Assembly (NCBI RefSeq): GCF_000381045.1
Contig: NZ_KB905739.1
Coordinates: 1 to 52,359, forward strand
DNA length: 52,359 nt
Reading direction: 5' to 3'
Source of the DNA: Thermus scotoductus DSM 8553
Lineage (GTDB): Bacteria; Deinococcota; Deinococci; Deinococcales; Thermaceae
Part shown: piece by piece, positions 8,458 to 16,095 of the stretch
Layout: every line of letters starts with the position of its first letter
Position numbering within the stretch: the stretch's first letter is position 1
Translations under genes and position numbers: made by a program
Notes under the pieces: model-generated
Database searches by the model: none
What the model was told of the DNA's origin: nothing
The model's input: the letters and a program-made list of their open reading frames with translations, nothing else

Positions 8458-9957
8458 CTACCCCCCAAAACCCATCCCACTGACAAACCGCAGGATGGGT
8501 TCCCGCAGGAAATACACGAAGACCAGGACCAAAAGCTGAAGACCGATAAAGGGGATCCCCCCCAGGTAGATGTCCGCCGTCTTCACCTCCTTGGGGGCGA
8601 CATTCCGCAAGTAGAAGAGGGCGAAGCCGAAGGGCGGGGTGAGGAAGGAGGTCTGCAGGTTCACCCCCACCAGGAGGCCAAACCAGAGCTTGTCTATGTT
8701 CAAGGCCTCGGCCCCGATGGCCAGAAGGGGCAAGGCGATGAAGGCGATCTCAAAGAAGTCGATGAAGCAGCCCAGCAGGAAGACCAACACCATCACGAAG
8801 AGGATGAAGCCCACCTCCCCGCCCGGCAGGCCCGTGAGGAACCCCTCCACCCAGAGGTCCCCGTCCACGCCGCGGAAGACCAGGCTGAAGAGGGTGGAGC
8901 CGATAAGGATGAAGATGACGAAGGCCGTGAGCTTGGCCGTGCCCTCCATGGCCCCGTAGAGGACCTTGAAGGAAAGCCGGCGGTTCAAAGCCGCCAGGAT
9001 CAAGGCCCCCACCACCCCCATGGCCCCGGCCTCCGTGGGGGTGGCCAGGCCGATGAGCACGGTGCCCAGCACCAGGAAGATCAGCACCAGGGGAGGCACC
9101 ATGGAAAGGAGGGCCCTTCTGAGAAGGAGGTTTTTGCGGATCCAGGGAAGGAGCACCAAGCTCCAGATCCCTAGGGCCAAAAGCACCTCCAGCCACTCCG
9201 CCCAGGCGGGCAGGAAGCGCCCCACCGCATAAGCCCCTACCCCCACCAGCAGATAGGAAAGCAAGGCAAAGGCCGCCTGGGCTTCCTTGCCGGCGTCAGG
9301 CCGGGCTTCCGGAGGAAGGGCAGGAGCCCATTTCGGGCGGAAAAGGGCCACGTAGATCACGTAAAGGAAGTAAAGGCCCACGGTGAGAGCTGAGGGGATC
9401 AGGGCCGCCTTGTACATATCCCCCACGGAAACCCCAAGCTGGTCCGACAACACGATGAGGACCACGCTTGGGGGGATGATCTGGGCCAGGGTGGCCGAGC
9501 CCAGGATCACCCCGCTGGCGAAGCGGGGGTTATAGCCGTACTTCAGCATGATGGGCAGGGAGATAAGGCCCATGGCCATGACGCTGGCCGCCACCACCCC
9601 AGTAGTGGCGGCCAAGATGGCCCCCACGAAAACCACGCTTAGGGCCAAGCCGCCCCTTAAAGGCCCAAAGAGCTTCCCCATGGTGTCCAGGAGGTCTTCG
9701 GCCAGGCCGCTTTTCTCCAGGATGATCCCCATGAAGGTGAAGAAGGGGATGGCCAGGAGAAGCTGGTTGGACATGATGCCGAAGATGCGGTCGGGCATGG
9801 CCTTAAGAAGGGGTGCGGGGAAGATGTCCAGGGCGATGCCCAAAAAGCCGAAAACGATCCCCACCGCCCCCAAGGAGAAGGCCACGGGGTAGCCGGAAAG
9901 CAAAAAGACCACCAGAGCCAAAAACATCAGGGGAGGCATGAGGTTTTCCAGGTTCAT
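8458..9957 (-). CDS. dctM: TRAP transporter large permease
   Basis: The 499-residue product is very hydrophobic, with a dozen or more membrane segments. It starts MNLENLMPPLMFLALVVFLL and has the DctM-type motif FGIMSNQLLLAIPFFTFMG around residue 60. With the small permease DctQ it forms the membrane part of a sodium-driven tripartite uptake system for carboxylates or related solutes (family knowledge). Its start overlaps the dctQ stop (ATGA), and a frame extending upstream to 10332 is only dctQ read out of frame. It is longer than ordinary DctM (about 430). No dctP binding-protein gene is adjacent. Confidence 0.92.
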   Translation of the reverse strand: MNLENLMPPLMFLALVVFLLSGYPVAFSLGAVGIVFGFLGIALDIFPAPLLKAMPDRIFGIMSNQLLLAIPFFTFMGIILEKSGLAEDLLDTMGKLFGPLRGGLALSVVFVGAILAATTGVVAASVMAMGLISLPIMLKYGYNPRFASGVILGSATLAQIIPPSVVLIVLSDQLGVSVGDMYKAALIPSALTVGLYFLYVIYVALFRPKWAPALPPEARPDAGKEAQAAFALLSYLLVGVGAYAVGRFLPAWAEWLEVLLALGIWSLVLLPWIRKNLLLRRALLSMVPPLVLIFLVLGTVLIGLATPTEAGAMGVVGALILAALNRRLSFKVLYGAMEGTAKLTAFVIFILIGSTLFSLVFRGVDGDLWVEGFLTGLPGGEVGFILFVMVLVFLLGCFIDFFEIAFIALPLLAIGAEALNIDKLWFGLLVGVNLQTSFLTPPFGFALFYLRNVAPKEVKTADIYLGGIPFIGLQLLVLVFVYFLREPILRFVSGMGFGG

Positions 9958-10493
9958 TCCACCACCTCCCGTTCCTCCTCCACCAGCTGCAGATGCCCCG
10001 TGAGGTAGGCGATGCGCTTGATCAGCTCGGAGATCCCCTGGAGGGTCAAAAGGGCAAAGCCCAAGGGCAAGGCCAGCTTGATGGGCCAGCGGGGAAGCCC
10101 TCCCACATCGGGGGACATCTCCTTCCCCAAAAAGGAGTTCATGGCCCAGGGCCAGGAGAGGTAGATCACCCCCACCGCCATGGGCAGAAGAAAGAGCACC
10201 GTCCCCACCACGTCGATCCAGGCCTGGGTGCGCTTGGAAAACCGACCGAAGATGAGGTCGATGCGCACGTGGGCGTTGTGCTTTAAGGCGTAGGCCCCGC
10301 CCAGGAGGAAGATGAGGCTGAACAGGTACCACTGGGCCTCGAGGTAAGCATTGGAGCTATAGCTGAACCCGTAGCGCATGATGGCGTTGCCTGCGGAAAG
10401 CAAGGCCACCAAGAGCACCAGCCACACGGTGAGTTTGCCTATGGCCTCAGTTAACGCATCTATGGCTCGCGAAAGACCTAAAAGAAGGCGCAT
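9954..10493 (-). CDS. dctQ: TRAP transporter small permease
   Basis: The 179-residue product starts MRLLLGLSRAIDALTEAIGK and has four predicted membrane segments. The motif AQWYLFSLIFLLGGAYALKHNAHVRIDL is typical of DctQ, whose conserved E/Q-W and H-VRID residues are recognisable. AAGGGGGG lies seven bases before the ATG at 10493, and a very good promoter is just upstream. It is translationally coupled to dctM. The substrate cannot be inferred because the binding protein is not in the neighbourhood. Confidence 0.9.
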   Translation of the reverse strand: MRLLLGLSRAIDALTEAIGKLTVWLVLLVALLSAGNAIMRYGFSYSSNAYLEAQWYLFSLIFLLGGAYALKHNAHVRIDLIFGRFSKRTQAWIDVVGTVLFLLPMAVGVIYLSWPWAMNSFLGKEMSPDVGGLPRWPIKLALPLGFALLTLQGISELIKRIAYLTGHLQLVEEEREVVE

Positions 10494-10519
10494 TCCCAAC
10501 CCCCCTTGAAGCCCGCCCC

Positions 10520-10548
10520 ATCCTACCCAGGGCAATCCGGGATGTCAA
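10520..10548 (-). promoter_or_regulatory. Promoter of dctQM
   Basis: On the minus strand TTGACA (10548-10543), a 17-base spacer and TAGGAT (10525-10520) form a near-consensus housekeeping promoter. The expected start near 10513 gives a 20-base leader with the AAGGGGGG ribosome-binding site. It is one of the few standard leadered promoters in the window. Confidence 0.75.
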
Positions 10549-10601
10549 TGCGGGGTTGCGTCCAGGAGGGATTTTTCCCTGTTGCTTTTCCATTCCAAGT
10601 C

Positions 10602-11810
10602 CTAGCGGGCCCGGCGGATCGGGGCTACCAGGAAGGCCCCCAGGAGAAAGAAGGTCCCCGCCAGCAAAAAGAGCACCAAATACCCCAGGCCCTCCCCCTG
10701 GGCGTTCAGGAGGTCCAAGGGCCGGCCAAAGGCTCCCGCCAGCACCTGCGGCACCACGATGGAGGTCTGCCACAGGCCCATGTCGGTGGCGTGGGCCCCG
10801 GGGTCCCTCAGGACATCCGCCACCAAGGCCCAGTCCACCGCCAGGTAGACCCCGTAGAAGAGGCCAAAGAAGAGGGCCAGGAACAGCAGGGCATCGTAGT
10901 GGGGGAAAAGGAGGATGAAGGGCATCAGAAGGCCCAGACCCACCCCCGAAAGGTAGATGAGGGGTTTGCGTCCCCAGCGGTCCGAGGCCCGACCGGCGGG
11001 GATGCTGGCCAAGGCGGCCCCCAAGGAGATGAGAAGGCCCAAAAGGGCCACCCCCTGGAAGGGCTCCTGGGCGAGGGCCCGCCCGAAGGCCTGGAAGACC
11101 CGCACCACGTCCGCCAGGTAGTACTGCAGGTAGGTCTGGGCCAGGTAGAAGCCCAGCATCACCAGGAAGCGGGTCAGGTAGACCAAAAGGAAGTCCCGGT
11201 CCTGCCAGGGCCTCACCATGGCGGCCAAAAAGGGCCTAGGATTGGCCCTCAGGGGATGGTCGGGGATGACGCGCGCGCTAAGGCCCGCCCCCGCCAGGTT
11301 CAAGAAGGCGGCCAGGTAAGCCTGGAAGGCCAAGGGAAAGAGAAAGCCCACCGCGCCCCCCAGAACCTGGCCGGAAACCTGCAACACCCCCATGTACCCT
11401 GAGGCCACCCCTCTGTTTCCCCGGGGCACCAGGTCGGGGATGAGGGCGGAGTAGGGCCCAGTGGCCAGGTCATCGGCCACCTGCAGAAGCAGATAGGCCA
11501 GGAGCAAAAGGCCATAGCCTGGAGCGTGCACCAAGAGAAAGAGGGCCAGGGCTGTGAGCAGGCTTCCCAAAAGGAGAAAGGGCTTCCTCCGACCCAGGCG
11601 GTCCGAAAGGTAGCCCATGACGGGAGGCCCCAGGATGGCCATCACCGCCCCCAGACCGAAAAGAAAGCCAAGGCGGGTAGCCTTCTCCTCAGGAGGGGAA
11701 AGCTCCGCCACCTTGGCGGGAAGGATCACCAGGAGGACCAAGAACCACTTGAAGCTGGTGGCAAACCAGTAGGCGGAAAGGGAAAGGAACCAGCCAGGCC
11801 CATGGCGCAT
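10602..11810 (-). CDS. MFS transporter
   Basis: The 402-residue product starts MRHGPGWFLSLSAYWFATSF and has about 12 hydrophobic segments. The motif GYLSDRLGRRKPFLLLG between segments 2 and 3 is the major facilitator signature (GxLxDRxGRR), and a second copy ASDRWGRKPLIY follows in the second half. It should be a cytoplasmic-membrane carrier of unknown substrate. An upstream in-frame extension to 11990 overlaps the stress-protein gene and is rejected. GGTAAGG before the ATG at 11810 supports the start, ten bases after the Usp stop. Confidence 0.9.
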   Translation of the reverse strand: MRHGPGWFLSLSAYWFATSFKWFLVLLVILPAKVAELSPPEEKATRLGFLFGLGAVMAILGPPVMGYLSDRLGRRKPFLLLGSLLTALALFLLVHAPGYGLLLLAYLLLQVADDLATGPYSALIPDLVPRGNRGVASGYMGVLQVSGQVLGGAVGFLFPLAFQAYLAAFLNLAGAGLSARVIPDHPLRANPRPFLAAMVRPWQDRDFLLVYLTRFLVMLGFYLAQTYLQYYLADVVRVFQAFGRALAQEPFQGVALLGLLISLGAALASIPAGRASDRWGRKPLIYLSGVGLGLLMPFILLFPHYDALLFLALFFGLFYGVYLAVDWALVADVLRDPGAHATDMGLWQTSIVVPQVLAGAFGRPLDLLNAQGEGLGYLVLFLLAGTFFLLGAFLVAPIRRAR

Positions 11811-11820
11811 GGGCCTTACC

Positions 11821-12654
11821 TTACCAGACCGTGGCCTCGGGAACCACGAGAAGGGGCATGGAGCTTTGGCTGGAGAGCACCTCCACCATGCGCCCAAGCC
11901 GGTGGCGCCAGGTGCTCTTGGCCTTGGAGCCCAGGACCAGAAGATCGGCCTCCCGGGCCTTGGCCAAGCGCAGAAGGTCCAGCTCCTCATCCCCCTTGGA
12001 CACCTCCACCACCCCGGTGGCCTTGAGAAGCTGTTCCAGGTGCGCCTTGGCCTGGGCTAAAACCTCGGTCAGGGCGAGGCCTTCGGGATCCAGATACGTG
12101 GGGAAGCAACACCCCCCTTGCCCGCTCACCAGGTGGAGCCCAAAGACTTCCGCCCCCAAAGCCCTCCCCCAGGCCTCCGCCACCCGGAAGGCGGAGAGGC
12201 TTGCGGGGCTATCGTCCAGTCCCACGGCGATGCGGCGCACCGCCTTCAAGGCCCTGGGGAGCAACAAAACCGGCACCTCCCCCCGGTGCAGGAGGTAGCG
12301 GGCGAGCCCACCCCGGGCCAGGACCTCGAGGGTACCCGTCCCCCGCTGCCCCAGGAGCACCAACCGGCTTTTCAATGCTTCCCCCGCCACCACCTGCGCA
12401 GGGAAACCCCGGAGCACCCGGGCCCTAAGCCCGGTATCCGCCAGGGTCTTTTGCACCTCCTTCTCCACCTGGCTAAGGGCTTCCTCCAGCCCCGGCCTAA
12501 GATGGGGAAAGCGGCGGCCAAGGGCCTCAAAGTAGGGAGTGGGCACCACGTGGAGAAGCTCCGCCGGGATGCCAAGCCCCTCCTGAAGGAAGCGGGCGCT
12601 TTCCACCACCGACTCCAAGCCCTCCCCCAAATCCACCGCGGCCAACAGGCGCAT
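11821..12654 (-). CDS. Universal stress protein, two tandem Usp domains
   Basis: The 277-residue product holds two Usp domains. The first starts MRLLAAVDLGEGLESVVESA and ends LLGQRGTGTLEVLARG...PVLLLP. The second starts RRIAVGLDDSPASLSAFRVA and ends LLVLGSKAKSTWRHRLG...PLLVVP. The first keeps most of the nucleotide-binding G-x2-G pattern, while the second has lost several glycines. Such proteins are cytoplasmic and linked to stress tolerance. The gene diverges from folP over only 32 bp and may be co-transcribed with the downstream MFS gene. Confidence 0.88.
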   Translation of the reverse strand: MRLLAAVDLGEGLESVVESARFLQEGLGIPAELLHVVPTPYFEALGRRFPHLRPGLEEALSQVEKEVQKTLADTGLRARVLRGFPAQVVAGEALKSRLVLLGQRGTGTLEVLARGGLARYLLHRGEVPVLLLPRALKAVRRIAVGLDDSPASLSAFRVAEAWGRALGAEVFGLHLVSGQGGCCFPTYLDPEGLALTEVLAQAKAHLEQLLKATGVVEVSKGDEELDLLRLAKAREADLLVLGSKAKSTWRHRLGRMVEVLSSQSSMPLLVVPEATVW

Positions 12655-12674
12655 GCTTCACCCCCTGGCCCCAA

Positions 12675-12680
12675 TATAAT
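12675..12680 (+). promoter_or_regulatory. Consensus TATAAT -10 of folP (leaderless)
   Basis: A perfect TATAAT ends six bases before the GTG at 12687, which puts the transcript start on the start codon. This supports GTG 12687 even though no Shine-Dalgarno sequence is present. Confidence 0.65.
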
Positions 12681-12686
12681 CCTTGC

Positions 12687-13505
12687 GTGCTCTGGCTTCG
12701 CGACCGCGCCCTGGACCTCTCCCGCCCTAGGATCATGGGCATCCTCAACCTCACCCCCGACTCCTTCTCCGATGGCGGCCTTTACCTGGACCCGGAAAAG
12801 GCCCTAAAGCAAGCCCGGACCCTGGTGGCCGAGGGGGCAGACCTCCTGGACCTGGGGGCTGAATCCACCCGCCCGGGAGCGGAGCCCGTGCCCGTGGAGG
12901 AGGAAAAAAGGAGGCTTTTGCCGGTGTTGGAGGCGGTCTTGGAGCTAGGGGTGCCGGTGAGCGTGGATACCCGCAAGCCCGAGGTGGCGGAGGAGGCCCT
13001 GAAGCTAGGAGCGCACCTCATCAACGACGTGACGGGCCTTCGGGACGAACGCATGGTGGCCCTTTGCGCCCGATACGGGGTGGCGACGGTGGTCATGCAC
13101 ATGCCCGTGCCCGACCCCAAGACCATGATGGCCCATGCCCGCTACGGGGACGTGGTGGCCGAGGTGAAGACCTTCCTCAAGGCCCAGGCGGAAAACGCCC
13201 TGAGGGCCGGGGTGCCCCAGGTGGTCCTGGACCCGGGGTTCGGCTTCGGGAAACTGCTGGAGCACAACCTGGCCCTCCTTAAACACCTGGAGGAGATCGT
13301 GGCCCTGGGCCACCCCGTTTTGGTGGGGCTTTCCCGGAAGCGCTCCATCGGGGAGCTCACGGGGGTGGAGGAACCGGCAAAAAGGGTCCTTGGCTCCGTG
13401 GCCGCCCACCTTTTCGCCGCCATGAAGGGGGCCAGGATCCTTCGCGTCCACGACGTGGCCGCCCACCGGGAGGCCCTTGCGGTGTGGAACGCCCTTTGGG
13501 AATAG
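12687..13505 (+). CDS. folP: Dihydropteroate synthase
   Basis: FolP joins p-aminobenzoate to dihydropterin pyrophosphate in folate synthesis. The 272-residue product has the two classical signatures, IMGILNLTPDSFSDGG near residue 12 and LGAESTRPGAEPV near residue 55. It also has the phosphate- and pterin-binding stretches DPGFGFGKLLEHN and GLSRKRSIGELTG. Translation starts at GTG on a leaderless message (TATAAT six bases upstream). folB follows after two bases. folK and other folate genes are not in the window. Confidence 0.95.
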   Translation: MLWLRDRALDLSRPRIMGILNLTPDSFSDGGLYLDPEKALKQARTLVAEGADLLDLGAESTRPGAEPVPVEEEKRRLLPVLEAVLELGVPVSVDTRKPEVAEEALKLGAHLINDVTGLRDERMVALCARYGVATVVMHMPVPDPKTMMAHARYGDVVAEVKTFLKAQAENALRAGVPQVVLDPGFGFGKLLEHNLALLKHLEEIVALGHPVLVGLSRKRSIGELTGVEEPAKRVLGSVAAHLFAAMKGARILRVHDVAAHREALAVWNALWE

Positions 13506-13507
13506 AT

Positions 13508-13864
13508 ATGGGGGAGATCGCCCTTTTAGGTTTGGAGTTCTACGGTCGCCACGGGGTGAGGCCCGAGGAAGGCCGGCTTGGAGCCCGGTTTGTGGTGGAC
13601 CTCTGGCTTAAGGTGCCCTTTGAGGGCAGGGGGGACCGGCTGGAGGAAACCGTGGACTACGCCGCCGTCTACGCCCTGGTGGAGGAGGTGGTGCGCCACC
13701 GCCGCTTCTACCTGATCGAGGCCCTGGCCGACCACCTGGCGGAAGCCCTCCTGCAAGCTTTCCCTCGCCTCGAGGGGGTGCGGGTGCGGGTGCACAAGCC
13801 CCACGCCCCCATCCCCGGGGTTTTTCGCGACGTGTACGCGGAAACGGAAAAAACGCGCTCCTAG
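13508..13864 (+). CDS. folB: Dihydroneopterin aldolase
   Basis: The 118-residue product, starting MGEIALLGLEFYGRHGVRPEEGRLGARFVVDL, carries the FolB core: a conserved Tyr-Gly-x-His-Gly, the ETVDYAAVY stretch, and the catalytic-lysine region VHKPHAPI. It cleaves dihydroneopterin to glycolaldehyde and hydroxymethyl-dihydropterin, the substrate supply for FolP, so the pair is functionally coherent. The ATG at 13508 is chosen because it directly follows the folP stop. An upstream in-frame ATG at 13484 would overlap folP by 22 bases. Confidence 0.93.
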   Translation: MGEIALLGLEFYGRHGVRPEEGRLGARFVVDLWLKVPFEGRGDRLEETVDYAAVYALVEEVVRHRRFYLIEALADHLAEALLQAFPRLEGVRVRVHKPHAPIPGVFRDVYAETEKTRS

Positions 13865-13885
13865 AAACCGTTTCGGCCACTCATC

Positions 13886-13914
13886 TTGCGCTCATGGGAA
13901 AACCGTGGTAGGAT
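13886..13914 (+). promoter_or_regulatory. Promoter in front of the candidate structured RNA
   Basis: TTGCGC (13886-13891), exactly 17 bases, then TAGGAT (13909-13914). The expected start is near 13921, which is the first base of a long self-complementary region and 120 bases ahead of the next gene. Confidence 0.65.
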
Positions 13915-13920
13915 AGCCCC

Positions 13921-14009
13921 GCCCAAAAGGGCTACGTGGAGAAGACCTATCCCTTCCCCCACTGCTCCCCAGGGAGCGGTGGGTTATAAACATTCTCACC
14001 CCCTTGGGC
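13921..14009 (+). ncRNA. Candidate structured RNA or 5' leader of unknown class
   Basis: The 180-base gap between folB and the NYN gene folds into three nested helices. GCCCAA (13921-13926) pairs with TTGGGC (14004-14009). GTGGAGAA (13936-13943) pairs with TTCTCAC (13993-13999), with one bulged G. A 12-position stem CCCACTGCTCCC / GGGAGCGGTGGG (13958-13983, one G-U pair) caps the structure. The internal loops are a pyrimidine-rich stretch on one side and TTATAAACA on the other. A competing GCCC/GGGC hairpin exists at the 5' end. With a good promoter at its edge it could be a free small RNA or a regulatory leader. No known class was recognised. Confidence 0.5.
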
Positions 14010-14044
14010 TAAACTGAAGGAGCCCGGCAAGGGGCGGGTCTATT

Positions 14045-14590
14045 ATGGAAAGGGTAGCAATATTCATTGACGGCTCCAACCTGTACAAGGGGTTGGTGCA
14101 GCACCTAGGGGCGGATTATCGGCTAAACTTCGTGGAGTTTATCAGCCTTCTCACCGCTGGGCGCAGGCTTTTGCGCGCCTACTACTACAACGCCCCCCTC
14201 CCTCCGGAAGACCCGGCTGCCAAGGCCCACCAGAGCTTTCTCAACTACCTGAAGCGGGTGCCCTATGTGGCCGTGCGCCTGGGAAGGCTGGAAAGGCGGG
14301 CGGATGGCTTCGTGGAAAAGGGGGTGGATATCCAGATCGCCATAGACATCCTGCGCCTGGCCTATGCCGACGCCTATGACGTGGCGGTGCTGGTCTCCGG
14401 GGATGGGGACTTCGCCGAGGTGGTCAAGGTAGTCCAGGACATGGGCAAGCAGGTGGAGAACACCACCTTCCACGCCCTTTCCTCCCACCGCCTGGCCCAG
14501 CAGGCGGACCGCTTTTATCCCCTGGACGACTTCCCCTGGGAGCGCCTCCGGGCGCAGAGCCTGCCCCAGGCCCCCGAAAGCGGCGAGTAA
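14045..14590 (+). CDS. NYN-domain (LabA/DUF88-type) predicted nuclease
   Basis: The 181-residue product starts MERVAIFIDGSNLYKGLVQH. The conserved acidic residues of the PIN-like NYN fold are visible: IDGSN (Asp 9, Asn 12), KGVDIQIAIDILRLAY near residue 97, and VSGDGDFAEVV near residue 118. Family knowledge suggests a metal-dependent ribonuclease or RNA-processing role. TAAACT at 14010-14015 gives a possible private promoter with a 23-base leader containing GGGGCGGG. The unusual structured region directly upstream could also be its 5' leader. Confidence 0.85.
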   Translation: MERVAIFIDGSNLYKGLVQHLGADYRLNFVEFISLLTAGRRLLRAYYYNAPLPPEDPAAKAHQSFLNYLKRVPYVAVRLGRLERRADGFVEKGVDIQIAIDILRLAYADAYDVAVLVSGDGDFAEVVKVVQDMGKQVENTTFHALSSHRLAQQADRFYPLDDFPWERLRAQSLPQAPESGE

Positions 14591-14598
14591 ACCCCGGC

Positions 14599-15012
14599 CT
14601 AGAGGAGTTCCTCGGGTCGGAAGAAAAGGGCGATCTCCCGGCTTGCGTCCTCGAGGCTCGCCGAGCCGTGGATCACGTTCTCGTCGATGGTGGTGGCAAA
14701 ATCCCCCCGGATGGTGCCGGGAAGGGCGTCCTTGGGGTGGGTGGCCCCCATCATCTTCCGCACCTCGGCCACCACGTTCGGCCCCTCCAGCACCATGGCC
14801 ACCACTGGCCCTGAGGTGATGAAGCTCACCAGGCCGGGGAAGAAGGGTTTCTCCCGGTGCTCGGCGTAATGCCTTTCCGCAAGCTCCTGGCTGATCTGTA
14901 AAAGCTTAAGCCCCACGATACGAAAACCCTTCCGCTCAAAGCGGGCAAGGATCTCCCCCACCAGACCCCTTCGCACGCCGTCGGGTTTCACCATGACAAA
15001 GGTGCGCTCCAT
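14599..15012 (-). CDS. ndk: Nucleoside diphosphate kinase
   Basis: Ndk transfers the gamma phosphate between nucleoside triphosphates and diphosphates through a phosphohistidine. The 137-residue product is full length, with [20 protein letters not shown] at the start and the catalytic-histidine motif [17 protein letters not shown] near residue 112. TAAACT at 15027-15022, nine bases before the ATG, is a likely -10, giving an almost leaderless message. It is transcribed toward the NYN gene; their stops are only eight bases apart. Confidence 0.96.
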   Translation of the reverse strand: MERTFVMVKPDGVRRGLVGEILARFERKGFRIVGLKLLQISQELAERHYAEHREKPFFPGLVSFITSGPVVAMVLEGPNVVAEVRKMMGATHPKDALPGTIRGDFATTIDENVIHGSASLEDASREIALFFRPEELL

Positions 15013-15033
15013 ACCCCTAGGAGTTTAGCAGGT

Positions 15034-15966
15034 CTAGGGCCTTTTGAAGTAGCCCAGCAGGATGTAGGCCACCACCACCACCCAAAGGAGCACCAAAAGG
15101 GCATCCCGCCAGTTCAGGCGAACCCGGGGACGCTTGGGCTCCAGCACCTGGGTGGGCAGTTCCTCAGGCTCCTCCCCAAGCTTCAGGCGCACCGGGGCTC
15201 CTTTTGCCGCCTCGAGGGGCAAGGCATAGGGGCGACCCCCCTGGGGAAGCTCCTCGGGCACCCGCACCACGATGGCGCTCACGTTATCGGGGCCTCCCCA
15301 CTCGTTGGCCAAGGCCACCAGACGCCTGGCCGCCTCCTCCGGGGGAAAGCTCTTCAGAACTTCCCCCAGGGTGCGGTCCTCCAACACCCCGGAAAGGCCA
15401 TCGCTGCAAAGCAAAAACACATCCCCAGGCTCCAGCTTAAGCCCCATGAGGTCCACCCGGGCCTGGGGAAAGGAGCCCAGGGCGTTGGTGATCACGTTGC
15501 GCCAGCGATGGGCCTTGGCCTCCTCGGGGCTCAAAAGGCCCTGGCGCACCCTTTCCGCCACCCAGGAGTGATCCTCGGTGAGGAGGGTAAGCTCCCCTTT
15601 CCTGAGAAGGTAGGCCCTCGAGTCCCCCACATGGGCGATCAAGGCATAGGGAAGATCCAAAAGAAGGCAGGTGGCGGTGGTGCCCATACCCCGGTTCTCG
15701 GGGCGTTGCGCCTCCTGGTAGATGCGCTCGTTGGCCTTTTCAAAGGCTTGAAGGAGGGCCCTCGGGCTTGGGTCTACATTGCGCAGGTTCTCCAGGATCA
15801 TCTCCACGGCCAGCCTGGCCGCCACTTCCCCTGTGCGGTGCCCCCCCACCCCATCCGCCACCACGAAGACCCCTCCCCAGGGGGTGAGGGCGTGGCCCAC
15901 GGCGTCCTCATTTTTGGGCCGCTTGAGGCCGGGGTGGGTTTCCAGGGCGAAGGCCAGACTGGACAC
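15034..15966 (-). CDS. PP2C-type Ser/Thr protein phosphatase with C-terminal membrane anchor
   Basis: The 310-residue product shows the metal-binding PP2C motifs in order: RPKNEDAVGH (about 17), VVADGVGGHRTGE (about 36), HVGDSRAYLL (about 115), LLCSDGLSGVLED (about 182) and GGPDNVSAIVVRV (about 230). A linker and one membrane helix (ALLVLLWVVVVAYILLGYF) end the protein, placing the catalytic domain inside the cell. It should reverse the action of Hanks-type kinases; no kinase gene is in the window. It starts at GTG 15966, with TAAAAT six bases upstream (leaderless). Confidence 0.92.
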   Translation of the reverse strand: MSSLAFALETHPGLKRPKNEDAVGHALTPWGGVFVVADGVGGHRTGEVAARLAVEMILENLRNVDPSPRALLQAFEKANERIYQEAQRPENRGMGTTATCLLLDLPYALIAHVGDSRAYLLRKGELTLLTEDHSWVAERVRQGLLSPEEAKAHRWRNVITNALGSFPQARVDLMGLKLEPGDVFLLCSDGLSGVLEDRTLGEVLKSFPPEEAARRLVALANEWGGPDNVSAIVVRVPEELPQGGRPYALPLEAAKGAPVRLKLGEEPEELPTQVLEPKRPRVRLNWRDALLVLLWVVVVAYILLGYFKRP

Positions 15967-15972
15967 GGGGGG

Positions 15973-16017
15973 ATTTTACCGCATAGCCTTGACGCATACC
16001 GCATACCGCGGTAGCTT
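15973..16017. promoter_or_regulatory. Divergent control region between the PP2C gene and rtcB
   Basis: On the minus strand TAAAAT (15978-15973) serves the PP2C gene. On the plus strand TTGACG (15989-15994), 17 bases, then TAGCTT (16012-16017) could serve rtcB. Between them ACCGCAT-type units are repeated three times (from about 15978, 15998 and 16005), ending in the 10-bp palindrome TACCGCGGTA (16004-16013). This looks like a regulator-binding site. The regulator is unknown. Confidence 0.5.
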
Positions 16018-16028
16018 GAGAATAAGCC

Positions 16029-16050
16029 CGGGCCCGCAAGCCCGGCCTTT
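16029..16050 (+). terminator. Terminator-like hairpin in the rtcB leader
   Basis: CCGGGC (16029-16034) and GCCCGG (16041-16046) form a stem followed by CCTTTT. It lies just after the predicted rtcB transcript start and 46 bases before the ATG. It could be an attenuator, or a terminator of read-through; no plus-strand gene ends upstream. Confidence 0.4.
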
Positions 16051-16095
16051 TGCTTTGGGTTGCTTGGCCCGGAGGGCCAACACATGGAGGGCGCC

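Noticed and set aside
9957-10332. N-terminal extension of the TRAP large permease frame
   Set aside because: It overlaps dctQ out of frame, and the ATGA overlap gives a conventional start at 9957.
11811-11990. N-terminal extension of the MFS gene into the stress-protein gene
   Set aside because: The extra residues are Trp/Pro/Arg-rich shadow sequence; ATG 11810 has a ribosome-binding site and begins at the first membrane segment.
13921-14009. Bacterial Y RNA or 6S RNA as identity of the structured region
   Set aside because: It lacks the tRNA-like module and Ro-binding helix of Y RNAs, no Ro gene is near, and it is half the length of 6S RNA without its central bubble.
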